DNA from: a virus
Virus record (IMG/VR): IMGVR_UViG_3300025873_000059
Span: 1-21,270 of that record
Reading direction: 5' to 3' (one strand)
Length of the DNA: 21,270 nucleotides
Of the stretch, positions 1 to 6,893 are shown piece after piece. A program made the translations under genes and the position numbers. Every line of letters starts with the position of its first letter. Positions within the stretch are counted from its first letter, which is position 1. Below the pieces are notes generated by a model, which was not told the DNA's origin, did no database searches, and saw only the letters and a list, made by a program, of their open reading frames with translations.

Positions 1-123
1 AACCACATTATAGACATGTTTATCACTAATTTTATTTTCTAGATCTTTACAACGTTTGGAAAACTCTTTTAAAAGTTCTCTTTCCGTCATGTCCAAATCA
101 AGTTTTATGATCATTTCTTTCAT
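1..123 (-). CDS. Partial hypothetical protein, cut by the left edge
   Basis: An open frame on the minus strand runs off the left edge without a stop. It starts at ATG 123 (41 residues visible, beginning MKEMIIKLDLDMTEREL) or at the in-frame ATG at 114. A weak GAAAGA lies upstream of 123. The visible part is charged and probably helical (ERELLKEFSKRCKDLENKI). It overlaps the 3' end of the preceding gene by about 17-26 bases, the same tight packing as the rest of the operon, which is the main reason to accept it. No family is recognised. The true length and C-terminus are outside the window. Confidence 0.55.
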   Translation of the reverse strand, partial: MKEMIIKLDLDMTERELLKEFSKRCKDLENKISDKHVYNVV

Positions 124-346
124 TTCTAGATCTTTCAAATTCTACTCTAATTAATCGTTTTAATCTATTGTCTTTTAATAATAAACGATTAACTAATTCT
201 GTAGCTTTATCAATGTTGGGTGCTTCTTTTCCATGAGCTGCAGCAATCAAAGTTTCTAAAGCTTTTTCCAAATTGGTTGAAGTTTCAGATACTTCTGCAG
301 TTTCTTTTACAAGCTTAAAAGCCGATCCCATTGTTATATTTTTCAT
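98..346 (-). CDS. Hypothetical 82-residue protein
   Basis: This small, charged, probably all-helical protein (MKNITMGSAFKLVKETAEV...) has an alanine-rich middle (LEKALETLIAAAHGK) and a basic C-terminus (RLIRVEFERSRNERNDHK). I recognise no domain. The start at 346 is supported by the ATGA overlap with the stop of the upstream gene (stop 343-345) and by the purine-rich AGAAAGAAGAGAAAG before it. It sits at the distal end of the minus-strand replication operon. Function is unknown; small phage proteins in this position are often host-takeover or regulatory factors, but nothing in the sequence shows that here. Confidence 0.7.
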   Translation of the reverse strand: MKNITMGSAFKLVKETAEVSETSTNLEKALETLIAAAHGKEAPNIDKATELVNRLLLKDNRLKRLIRVEFERSRNERNDHKT

Positions 347-498
347 TTCTTTCTCTTCTTTCTTCTTTTTGTTTCTTCTTTAACGAGCCATTCAATGACT
401 TTAGAAACCGATCTAAAATCCGAACCACCCAATATTTTCAAATCCCCATGAGTTTTATGACTCACAGCCACGGATTTATATTTAGTAATATCTGTCAT
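343..498 (-). CDS. Small ribbon-helix-helix-like DNA-binding protein candidate (51 aa)
   Basis: This 51-residue gene starts at ATG 498 and ends with TGA at 343-345. It is preceded by a good ribosome binding site (AGAGG, seven bases before the ATG) and its stop overlaps the next start as ATGA. The protein reads as a short strand (YKSVAVS), a helix (KTHGDLKILGG), a turn and a second helix (SVSKVIEWLVKEE), which is the order of a ribbon-helix-helix fold as in Arc/MetJ or antitoxin proteins. It ends in a strongly basic tail (KRRKKRKK). The fold assignment is inference from pattern. If right, it would bind DNA as a dimer and could be a transcriptional regulator or an antitoxin-like protein; no toxin partner is evident. 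Confidence 0.6.
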   Translation of the reverse strand: MTDITKYKSVAVSHKTHGDLKILGGSDFRSVSKVIEWLVKEETKRRKKRKK

Positions 499-527
499 TA
501 TAACCTCTTCTTTCTATAATAGATGGG

Positions 528-558
528 ATTATATAGGATATTTTAAAGAAAAAATCAA
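528..558 (-). promoter_or_regulatory. Candidate sigma70-type promoter before the small distal genes
   Basis: On the minus strand the AT-rich gap between the homing endonuclease stop and the 51-residue gene holds TTGATT (553-558). It is followed 17 bases on by TATATA (530-535), or 19 bases on by a perfect TATAAT (528-533). It would fire toward the genes at 498 and 346. AT-rich DNA produces such matches by chance, so this is tentative. Confidence 0.35.
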
Positions 559-561
559 TAT

Positions 562-891
562 TTATTTATAATAGGACAAGATACAGTACACCTTGTCTTT
601 TTTAAGTACTATATATGGGTATACTTTTTGAGCAATTTTATAGGCTTGCCTATATTTTACTGTCCATTTCCATGATTGAAGATGATGTGGTTGTCTTTTC
701 TTGCATCTATAAACACTTCCCACTTGAAAGAGGTCATGTAAAAATTTAATAACTTTATAAGAAGTCATTTCCACTTGAATCAGTGGCACTCCTGGGCGTT
801 TATCTTTTCGAGGAGGAATAGCAATATATCCTTCTCCATCTAAGACTCCAGCGGCGTAGGCGTAAGCTGTATCTTTTTTAGATTGCCCCAT
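562..891 (-). CDS. LAGLIDADG-type homing endonuclease, single-motif, free-standing
   Basis: The protein (109 aa) carries one LAGLIDADG-family motif near the N-terminus (YAAGVLDGEGYIAI, residues 12-25), with the acidic catalytic position and the following strand (GYIAI). Proteins of this size act as homodimers and cut one long DNA site, spreading their own gene. A basic stretch (KKRQPHHLQSWKWTVKYRQ) fits the DNA-contacting sheet. The start at 891 has an AGGAG four bases upstream that lies inside the polymerase coding sequence, and the gene overlaps the polymerase 3' end by 52 bases. It is not inside an intron or intein, because the polymerase frame runs intact to its own stop. The family call is firm; activity and target are unknown. 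Confidence 0.82.
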   Translation of the reverse strand: MGQSKKDTAYAYAAGVLDGEGYIAIPPRKDKRPGVPLIQVEMTSYKVIKFLHDLFQVGSVYRCKKRQPHHLQSWKWTVKYRQAYKIAQKVYPYIVLKKDKVYCILSYYK

Positions 892-2750
892 GAGACTCCT
901 ATTTTTGGTTCAACTTTTGATGGAATTTTTAATTCTATACACGTTTCCATTATTTCTTTAATTAAACGTACAATATTTTCTCTGGTGTCGATAGAGAGAG
1001 ATAAATTTAATTCATCATGGACTTGAATATGAGGGATAATATTTTCTTCTGCGAGTGCTATCATCGCTTTTTTAGTTTGATCAGCTGCGCTTCCTTGAAT
1101 AATGCGGTTAAGAGCTTTGTAAGTAAAGGCGCGTCGTAATCCTTGGCGTTGATTAATAACATATTCCTGATGGGCTTCTTTGTAAGGGAGTGGCTTGTGA
1201 AGATCAAAGGTAGCTGGTTGCCATAAATCAAATCGACATCGACGGCCTTCTAAAGTTCTCAGAAATCCACTACTATTAGCCCATTGCATAGCTTCCTCTG
1301 TTAAAGCTTTTAAAAAAGGAACGGTGGCATGATATTGTTTAAATAAAGAATTAGTCTCTTCTTTATTTAATCCTAATTCATTTCCCAATTTTGTTTTACC
1401 CATTCCATAAGATAATCCTAGATTAATCGTCTTTGCTGTTTTTCGATCAATGCCTGCCATCTCTGCGACGGCTTGATGAAAATCTGGATCTTGAGTACGA
1501 TAGAGTTCAACTAATTTATCTGTCCCTCTTAATCCTTTTCCATTATTTAAGCTTGAAGCAAAATGCAAGAGAATCCGTGGCTCTTGTTGAGAATAATCGA
1601 AACTTCCCCATTCACATCCATCATCAGGAAGAAAAAGATTTCTAATCATTGGTCCAAGTTCCGGATGTCGCGCAGGAATTTGTTGAAGATTAGGATGTTG
1701 CATGGAAAGACGACCTGAAACTGTTCCTCCTGTTTCTGTTTTTAATTGATTAATATCCGCATGAATACGACCTTTATGTTCATATTTTATAATAGAATTA
1801 ATAAATGTTGTTCGGGCTTTATTAATTTCTCGTGCTTCTGTAATCATGCGTGGAAGGGAGTGAGGATGATTGGCTAAAAATGCTTTAGTGAATTGGGGTT
1901 GTTTATTAATCTCCGTCCTCCCATATATAATATCTTTGGCATCAAAAGCCTTCGCAACACTCGTGGCAGCCCAAATGTCCACCATGACTCCTGTCTCCTG
2001 GAAAATTTTATCCAATAGTGCCTTTTCTTTTTTCTCCAAAATTTTCTTAAGTTTTTCTGCACGTTCAACACTGACTTTTACTCCTTTCCATTTCATATCA
2101 ATAAGGGTTGGTAATAGTTTAGTTTCAAGATTAAAAATATTTGTTAGTTCTTGCTTGACAATTTCTTTTTTAAAGTAGTTCCATAATTTTAATGTTAACT
2201 CTGCATCTTTTTCTGCATAGGGCCCTACTACCATGGGCGGTAGCTTATGCATCTCTGCTTTCGGGTCCACACCATGTTCTAATCCTGTTGAATATAATTC
2301 ATTTTCTTTTTTCTTGTCTCCAAGATAGTCTTTAGATAAATCATTTAAACTATAATTCTTCCCCCGTGATGTTCTATTTTCGTCAATAAGTGGAGCTGCA
2401 ACCATTGTATCAATGAGCCTTCCTTGAATACTTAATCCCCATTGTCGAAGCCATCCTACATCGTAAGAAGCATTATGAAAAATTTTATCGCAAGGGGAAT
2501 CTAGTATTTTTTTTAATGAGATTTTAAAAAATTTTTCTTCAAAGTTTCCTCCTCCTTCGTGAGCAACAGGGAAATAACCTTTCCATCCATCTACGGCTAG
2601 TGCTACCCCAACTACTCTTCCTTCTTTCCTAGCCCATCCTGGGCCTTTATCTTTAAGACCTGGATCATAGGTTTCCAAATCAATAGCTATTTCTTTGGCG
2701 TCTGATAAATCCGGTATACGTTCTGGAGGTAGCCACTCAATATTATTCAT
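840..2750 (-). CDS. Family A DNA polymerase with 3'-5' exonuclease domain
   Basis: This replicative phage polymerase (636 aa) is T7/Pol I type and lacks a 5'-3' exonuclease domain. The proofreading domain shows Exo I (DLET, 24-27), Exo II (HNASYD, 92-97) and Exo III (YAEKD, 178-182). The polymerase domain shows motif A (DYSQQEPR, 385-392), motif B (R436, K440, Y448 in RKTAKTINLGLSYG) and motif C (HDE, 578-580), so all catalytic acidic residues are present. The position matching E. coli Phe762 is Leu444. Motif A has Gln389 and Pro391 where Ile and Leu are usual. The start at 2750 follows GAGATAAAAA and overlaps the end of the 53-residue gene upstream. The C-terminus beyond SWGNLKKI (QLTPTPLES) is shared DNA with the homing endonuclease. 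Confidence 0.97.
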   Translation of the reverse strand: MNNIEWLPPERIPDLSDAKEIAIDLETYDPGLKDKGPGWARKEGRVVGVALAVDGWKGYFPVAHEGGGNFEEKFFKISLKKILDSPCDKIFHNASYDVGWLRQWGLSIQGRLIDTMVAAPLIDENRTSRGKNYSLNDLSKDYLGDKKKENELYSTGLEHGVDPKAEMHKLPPMVVGPYAEKDAELTLKLWNYFKKEIVKQELTNIFNLETKLLPTLIDMKWKGVKVSVERAEKLKKILEKKEKALLDKIFQETGVMVDIWAATSVAKAFDAKDIIYGRTEINKQPQFTKAFLANHPHSLPRMITEAREINKARTTFINSIIKYEHKGRIHADINQLKTETGGTVSGRLSMQHPNLQQIPARHPELGPMIRNLFLPDDGCEWGSFDYSQQEPRILLHFASSLNNGKGLRGTDKLVELYRTQDPDFHQAVAEMAGIDRKTAKTINLGLSYGMGKTKLGNELGLNKEETNSLFKQYHATVPFLKALTEEAMQWANSSGFLRTLEGRRCRFDLWQPATFDLHKPLPYKEAHQEYVINQRQGLRRAFTYKALNRIIQGSAADQTKKAMIALAEENIIPHIQVHDELNLSLSIDTRENIVRLIKEIMETCIELKIPSKVEPKIGVSWGNLKKIQLTPTPLES

Positions 2751-2904
2751 TTTTTATCTCTGGAAGTTTATTCATTTTATCTAATTCCAATTTAACAAAA
2801 TCTTTTTTTAACCACCTTTTCAAAAGTAACTCTGCTTTTTCCCTTTGATTATCTAATGTTTTTTGTAATTTAATAACTAATCTGTGTTCTTTTTTGGTGC
2901 TCAT
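2743..2904 (-). CDS. Hypothetical basic helical protein (53 aa)
   Basis: This short gene fills the gap between the SF1 helicase and the polymerase. It starts at ATG 2904, inside the helicase 3' end (35-base overlap), and ends at 2743-2745, eight bases inside the polymerase start. GGAGAAATAAGAT precedes the ATG and gives a ribosome binding site. The product is lysine/leucine-rich with a predicted amphipathic helix (KLQKTLDNQREKAELLLKRW). I recognise no family. The exact fit between two overlapping neighbours, with a site for ribosomes, is the evidence that it is real. A polymerase or helicase accessory role is only a guess from position. Confidence 0.62.
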   Translation of the reverse strand: MSTKKEHRLVIKLQKTLDNQREKAELLLKRWLKKDFVKLELDKMNKLPEIKNE

Positions 2905-4438
2905 ATCTTATTTCTCCAAATTCTATATCTGTTTCAGGGGCAACCACATGTAATTCTTTCTTTGCACGTGTCATCCCTGTATAAAAAACTTTTCTTGTTT
3001 CTTCTGAATCTTTATAATATCCATCCATACCCTTTCTTGACATATCAGTTAATAGCATAACATTATCAGCTTCGCCACCTTTTGCTCCATGAATGGTAGA
3101 GACAATAATCCGTGGGGGTTTTGTTAGATCTTCATTACGTAATAAAAGAGATTTAATCATGCGAACATCTCGTTCCTTAATTCTATCTAGAGCCGTGAGC
3201 CACGGTGCATGTGGCGCTAATAGTAAACCATGTTGACTTTTTAATCTTTCAAAATTAAATTTTTCATGGTCAAGAGCTCCTTCCATCTTTTTTGCACCCC
3301 ATTTTAGTCCGGTCTTAGAACTAATATAACTATAAATAAGTTTTACTTCCTCTAAAGAAATTTCTTTTCCTTCCCTTAATTTTTCCCAGGTATACATTGC
3401 ATTAATCGCATCACTAGAAACAGAGGGGAATTCGTTCGTGCCTTTACGTCTTATAAAATATAGTCCATGCTGTTTCATATCCGTACTAATTTTATCCAAA
3501 TGATATCCAGTGGATGCTAATAAAAGCCATTGTCCTTTGTCAAAAAGGGACAGATTAACTTGGGCAGGAAAATCGATAAGACCTTTCTCTTGTCTGGGTT
3601 TCCAAACTTTAGGCTGTCTTTTTTTATTGCGGTTAATCAAAGCTGTGCAATAAGAGTGAATATCAATAGGGACGCGGTGCGATTGATGCAACACACTTTT
3701 TCTGGTAGAAGGCCTATTAGCCCGGATAAGAAGTTCCTGGACATCCCCTCCGGCCCAGCCAAAAATAGCCTGGTCATCGTCCCCTGCAATATATATTTTT
3801 TCCGAACGTTCTATTAATTTATCAACAAGTTTCCATTGAAGCTTGCTTAAATCCTGTGCTTCATCAATAATTAAAACTTTGAAAGAAGGAATTTTTTCTT
3901 CATCCTCGATTAAATTATAAAGCATATCTGTAAAATCATACAGGTCTCGTTTGGCTTTAAATTCCTTATATCCTCTATCTATTTTTTCAAGTTTTTTCCA
4001 TCCCCCTTCCAAATGTCCATACTCTTTGAATTCTTGATATAATGAAGTGTATTTAATTCTATACTTGTCAATGAGGGAAAGATAAGGATCTTCATAGCTG
4101 GGATAGCCTATTTCCCAGGAGACATTATCAGGATTTTTAATATTATAGCCAATGAGATTAGAGAATTCAGTGTAATCATCATCCTGCATGACAGCGGTGC
4201 GATCAATATGAAGGGAACGCAATGCTAAACTGTGTAAGGTTCGGAAGTATTGAAATTCTTTTCGGGGCTTGTCAAACAATCGAACGGCCCCATCTATCGC
4301 TACCCGTGTAGCTTTTTTGGTAAAAGAAAAATAACCAATGTCCACGGGGCGCGTGCCATGAGCCAACTCCTCTTCGACAATGGAAAGAAGTGTCGTAGTT
4401 TTACCTGTCCCTGGAGGACCAAAAATAACTTCCATCAT
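2870..4438 (-). CDS. UvrD/Rep-type superfamily 1 DNA helicase
   Basis: This ATP-dependent DNA translocase/helicase (522 aa) has all main SF1A motifs in order: Walker A GPPGTGKT (7-14), motif Ia region FTKKAT (39-44), motif II DEAQD (192-196), motif III GDDDQAIFGWAGG (219-231), motif IV HQSHRVP (251-257), motif V STIHGAKGGEADNV (447-460) and motif VI FYTGMTRAKK (485-494). It is shorter than cellular UvrD or PcrA (about 650-750 aa) because the 1B/2B insertions are reduced, as in phage Dda-like enzymes. The start at 4438 overlaps the nuclease stop as ATGA, so the two are translationally coupled. A role in replication or recombination with the adjacent nuclease is inferred from context. Confidence 0.93.
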   Translation of the reverse strand: MMEVIFGPPGTGKTTTLLSIVEEELAHGTRPVDIGYFSFTKKATRVAIDGAVRLFDKPRKEFQYFRTLHSLALRSLHIDRTAVMQDDDYTEFSNLIGYNIKNPDNVSWEIGYPSYEDPYLSLIDKYRIKYTSLYQEFKEYGHLEGGWKKLEKIDRGYKEFKAKRDLYDFTDMLYNLIEDEEKIPSFKVLIIDEAQDLSKLQWKLVDKLIERSEKIYIAGDDDQAIFGWAGGDVQELLIRANRPSTRKSVLHQSHRVPIDIHSYCTALINRNKKRQPKVWKPRQEKGLIDFPAQVNLSLFDKGQWLLLASTGYHLDKISTDMKQHGLYFIRRKGTNEFPSVSSDAINAMYTWEKLREGKEISLEEVKLIYSYISSKTGLKWGAKKMEGALDHEKFNFERLKSQHGLLLAPHAPWLTALDRIKERDVRMIKSLLLRNEDLTKPPRIIVSTIHGAKGGEADNVMLLTDMSRKGMDGYYKDSEETRKVFYTGMTRAKKELHVVAPETDIEFGEIRYEHQKRTQISY

Positions 4439-5157
4439 TTTGAATTCTCATTTTCCCATAACCCTTCTTTGATCATGTACTCTTTCAAACGTTGATTCCA
4501 TTTATCTTTATAATCTTTAAACATATACTCCTGGAGATGAAACTGTTGGAAAAATCCTTCACGGCTACACATTAAAATGTAGCCTTGGCTAATATTTGTC
4601 CCAAACATATCATTATGCGCAAGAGCGTAAGCTGTGAGCTGAAGATAATAATCCTCAATCCATTCTTCTTTTTTAGGTTTGTTGGTTTGTTTAAAATCAA
4701 TGATGGCTGCTTTACCGTCAAAAAGACCTACAACATCTGTTGTTCCTGCATATAAAGGAGTTTTAGTAGGACTATATCCTGTTAAATTTACTTCGCATCC
4801 CCATACTTCATCTAAATTATAAAGAGCTCTTCCAATGATAACATTTGCCATTTTACGTGCGCGACGGCCGATAGCAGTATCATCATAATATTTCATATCG
4901 CCCTTATTCAAAATATATTTCTCGAGGTATTTATGAAGAGCCGTTCCTACAGCTGCGGCATCATCTCTTATCTTTTCTGCTTGTTGTTTCCCTACACGCT
5001 CTGCCCATTTTTTTAAATTTTCAGTTTTTTCTGCGGGTTGAGTTACCTTAAGAATGGTAGTAACGGAAGGAACTTTTATTTTTCCAACTTCATATAAACG
5101 TTTAAGACCATCCAACCGTTTAAATTTTTTATAATTATATTTCTTTTTTAATTTCAT
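4435..5157 (-). CDS. PD-(D/E)XK superfamily nuclease (RecB/Cas4-like exonuclease)
   Basis: The 240-residue protein has the core signature of this nuclease family: GTALH (71-75), an acidic residue in WGCEV (E122), the metal-binding aspartate in GTTDVVG (D141), the catalytic D-x-K in IIDFKQ (D154, K156) and the downstream QLTAYA helix motif (173-178). Such enzymes cut DNA ends for recombination or host DNA breakdown. I see no four-cysteine iron-sulfur cluster as in true Cas4. AAGGA lies six bases before the ATG at 5157, and the 3' end overlaps the SF1 helicase start. Side-by-side helicase and nuclease genes resemble a split AddAB/RecB arrangement, but a physical complex is inference. Confidence 0.88.
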   Translation of the reverse strand: MKLKKKYNYKKFKRLDGLKRLYEVGKIKVPSVTTILKVTQPAEKTENLKKWAERVGKQQAEKIRDDAAAVGTALHKYLEKYILNKGDMKYYDDTAIGRRARKMANVIIGRALYNLDEVWGCEVNLTGYSPTKTPLYAGTTDVVGLFDGKAAIIDFKQTNKPKKEEWIEDYYLQLTAYALAHNDMFGTNISQGYILMCSREGFFQQFHLQEYMFKDYKDKWNQRLKEYMIKEGLWENENSK

Positions 5158-5169
5158 TGTATATCCTTT

Positions 5170-5364
5170 CTATGAAATTTTTATTGTAGTTGTAGGCATT
5201 GCGTCTTTATAGTCGCTTGTAGTTTTACATTTATTACAAATTCTATTTCCTACACCCCAACTATCAAATATTTTTCCACAAGGGAGACATTTTCTTGGGG
5301 TCCAGATGATATTTTTAGAATCTTTAAAATTATAATTAGTGGATTTCACCTTTATATAAGCCAT
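5170..5364 (-). CDS. Small zinc-finger-like protein (two CxxC pairs)
   Basis: The 64-residue protein has CLPC (Cys26, Cys29) and CNKC (Cys43, Cys46) separated by 13 residues containing DSWGVGNRI, a four-cysteine zinc-binding layout. Short phage proteins of the form RKCLxCGKxFxSxGxGNRxCxxC are familiar to me mainly from phages and prophages of Alphaproteobacteria; that recollection is from knowledge, not a search. The start at 5364 is set by a strong AGGAGAGG that lies inside the end of the upstream SNF2 gene, with a 13-base overlap. It probably binds nucleic acid or protein; the exact role is unknown. Confidence 0.75.
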   Translation of the reverse strand: MAYIKVKSTNYNFKDSKNIIWTPRKCLPCGKIFDSWGVGNRICNKCKTTSDYKDAMPTTTIKIS

Positions 5365-6800
5365 TTTTTTACATCCTCTCCTAATACTTGTGTAGCTAAA
5401 TTAATTTTATTTCTTAGACTTTTAACTATTTTTTCATCTATTGTTCCTTTGGCAATAATATCAATATAAGTTACTTTCTCTGTTTGACTAATCCTATGGG
5501 CGCGATCCTCGGATTGCATTCTTATTTCCAAGTCATAACTATTACTATAGTAAATAACTGTGTGACTTGCCGTTAAAGTTAAACCATATCCTCCTGTTTT
5601 AGGATTAGCAACCAGGAAGCGTAAATCAGAGTCCTTGTCTTGAAATCTATTAACTATTTCTTGTCGTATTCTTGGATCTGTGTCTCCATAAAATGTAGCT
5701 ACGGAATCTGTCCCATAAATTTTTTCTAAATGCTTTGCGATTTCTCGAATATCGTAACGATAAACAGCCCAAATAATAATTTTACGATCATTGGTTTCTT
5801 CTAAAACTGCCAAAAGTTCTGCAATCCTGTTATTTTTTATGGACTTAACTTCCTGCGCACTGTCTGTTTTTACATGCCCACACGTAATTTGATGAAGTCG
5901 CACTAATTGAGCGAGGGCACTTACAGCAGACATTGTTTCTCCTTTTTGTAAGGTGGCCACACCATATCTTTTCATTTCCATATAAGCTTGTTTTTGTTCA
6001 GGACTTAATTCAATATATCGTTTTAAATAAATTTTTTCCGGCAAGTCTAAGCACTCCTCTTTCAATACTCGGGTTGAAAAGGATGAGAGTTTATGATTTA
6101 ACTCATCAAGCCGTACATATTTTATAACTTGATCAAAAGAATGGCGTCCTGGTAAATTAATTTTTCTTGTAATAGTATAACGTGATTTAAAAGCATAATA
6201 AGATCCGAAATCCAATAAATAAGGATCAAGGAAATAGCACTGGGCATAAAGATCCAATGGAGTTTTAGTAACAGGCATTCCTGTTAAGATTCGTCGGTAC
6301 TTAGCAAGATCTCTCATTTTAATAATGTTTCGTGTACGACTTGCTTTTGGATTTTTTATAGTAGTAGATTCATCAATCACTAGTAAAGATCTATGGCCTA
6401 ATAAAAATTTGTAAGCTATTTCTGCTCCTCGTTTGGTGCTCAAGGCTTCTACATTCATAATAAAAATAACAAGATGTTCATTTAAAACAAATAAAGATTT
6501 AAGAATTTCTTGTTGTTTTTTAGTTTTCTCTGGAGACCATACAATGGAAGAATATTCTACATGTTCTGGCATATGAACTGGAATTTCTAAACTATCCCAG
6601 TTTGCTGTAATGCTTTTAGGAGCAATAATAAGAACCCCATCAATTTTTCCTCGGTCATATAAAATAGCCATATTATCTATGATAATCTTGGATTTTCCCG
6701 TCCCCATATCCGCAAAAATGGCATAGTTTTCCTTGTTCCATGCCTCGCGTAAAATATCTAATTGATGCCCATAAGGCTTCGTTTTAAACTTATATTTCAT
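5352..6800 (-). CDS. SNF2-family superfamily 2 helicase/translocase
   Basis: The 482-residue protein contains both RecA-like lobes. Lobe 1 has Walker A DMGTGKS (31-37), a DExx box written DEST (143-146) and the SNF2-typical TGMPVTKTPLDLYAQ (173-187). Lobe 2 has FYGDTD (370-375), NPKTGGYGLTLT (399-410) and motif VI QSEDRAHRISQ (429-439). This matches the compact bacterial/phage SNF2 group that moves along double-stranded DNA rather than acting as a hexameric fork helicase. AAGGAAG before ATG 6800 supports the start. It is the first gene of the minus-strand replication operon, just downstream of the divergent promoter region. Likely roles are replication restart, branch migration or protein displacement; which one is unknown. 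Confidence 0.92.
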   Translation of the reverse strand: MKYKFKTKPYGHQLDILREAWNKENYAIFADMGTGKSKIIIDNMAILYDRGKIDGVLIIAPKSITANWDSLEIPVHMPEHVEYSSIVWSPEKTKKQQEILKSLFVLNEHLVIFIMNVEALSTKRGAEIAYKFLLGHRSLLVIDESTTIKNPKASRTRNIIKMRDLAKYRRILTGMPVTKTPLDLYAQCYFLDPYLLDFGSYYAFKSRYTITRKINLPGRHSFDQVIKYVRLDELNHKLSSFSTRVLKEECLDLPEKIYLKRYIELSPEQKQAYMEMKRYGVATLQKGETMSAVSALAQLVRLHQITCGHVKTDSAQEVKSIKNNRIAELLAVLEETNDRKIIIWAVYRYDIREIAKHLEKIYGTDSVATFYGDTDPRIRQEIVNRFQDKDSDLRFLVANPKTGGYGLTLTASHTVIYYSNSYDLEIRMQSEDRAHRISQTEKVTYIDIIAKGTIDEKIVKSLRNKINLATQVLGEDVKKWLI

Positions 6801-6825
6801 GATTCTTCCTTAATTTCTACTTATC

Positions 6826-6854
6826 CATATAAAATATTGCCAAAAGGATTGCAA
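6826..6854 (-). promoter_or_regulatory. Candidate promoter of the minus-strand replication operon
   Basis: On the minus strand TTGCAA (6849-6854) is followed 17 bases later by TATATG (6826-6831), giving an expected start of transcription about 20 bases before the SNF2 helicase ATG at 6800. It is interleaved with an oppositely directed candidate promoter. The match is good but not tested. Confidence 0.5.
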
Positions 6855-6865
6855 TAGATTAATAA
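6837..6865 (+). promoter_or_regulatory. Candidate promoter of the plus-strand SSB/primase operon
   Basis: TTGCCA (6837-6842, five of six to the consensus -35) is followed by exactly 17 bases and TAATAA (6860-6865, a weaker -10). Transcription would begin near 6872, ahead of the first plus-strand ATG at 6894. The short region also holds TTGC...GCAA inverted repeats that could be an operator. Confidence 0.45.
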
Positions 6866-6893
6866 GGAAAAATCTATTAGAAAGAATAGAAAT

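Noticed and set aside
840-2750. Intein or intron in the polymerase gene because of the nearby homing endonuclease
   Set aside because: All exonuclease and polymerase motifs follow each other at normal spacing with no insertion; the endonuclease is free-standing.
4435-5157. Reading the PD-(D/E)XK nuclease as Cas4 of a CRISPR system
   Set aside because: No four-cysteine iron-sulfur set, no other cas gene and no repeat-spacer array in the window; the phage helicase neighbour explains it better.
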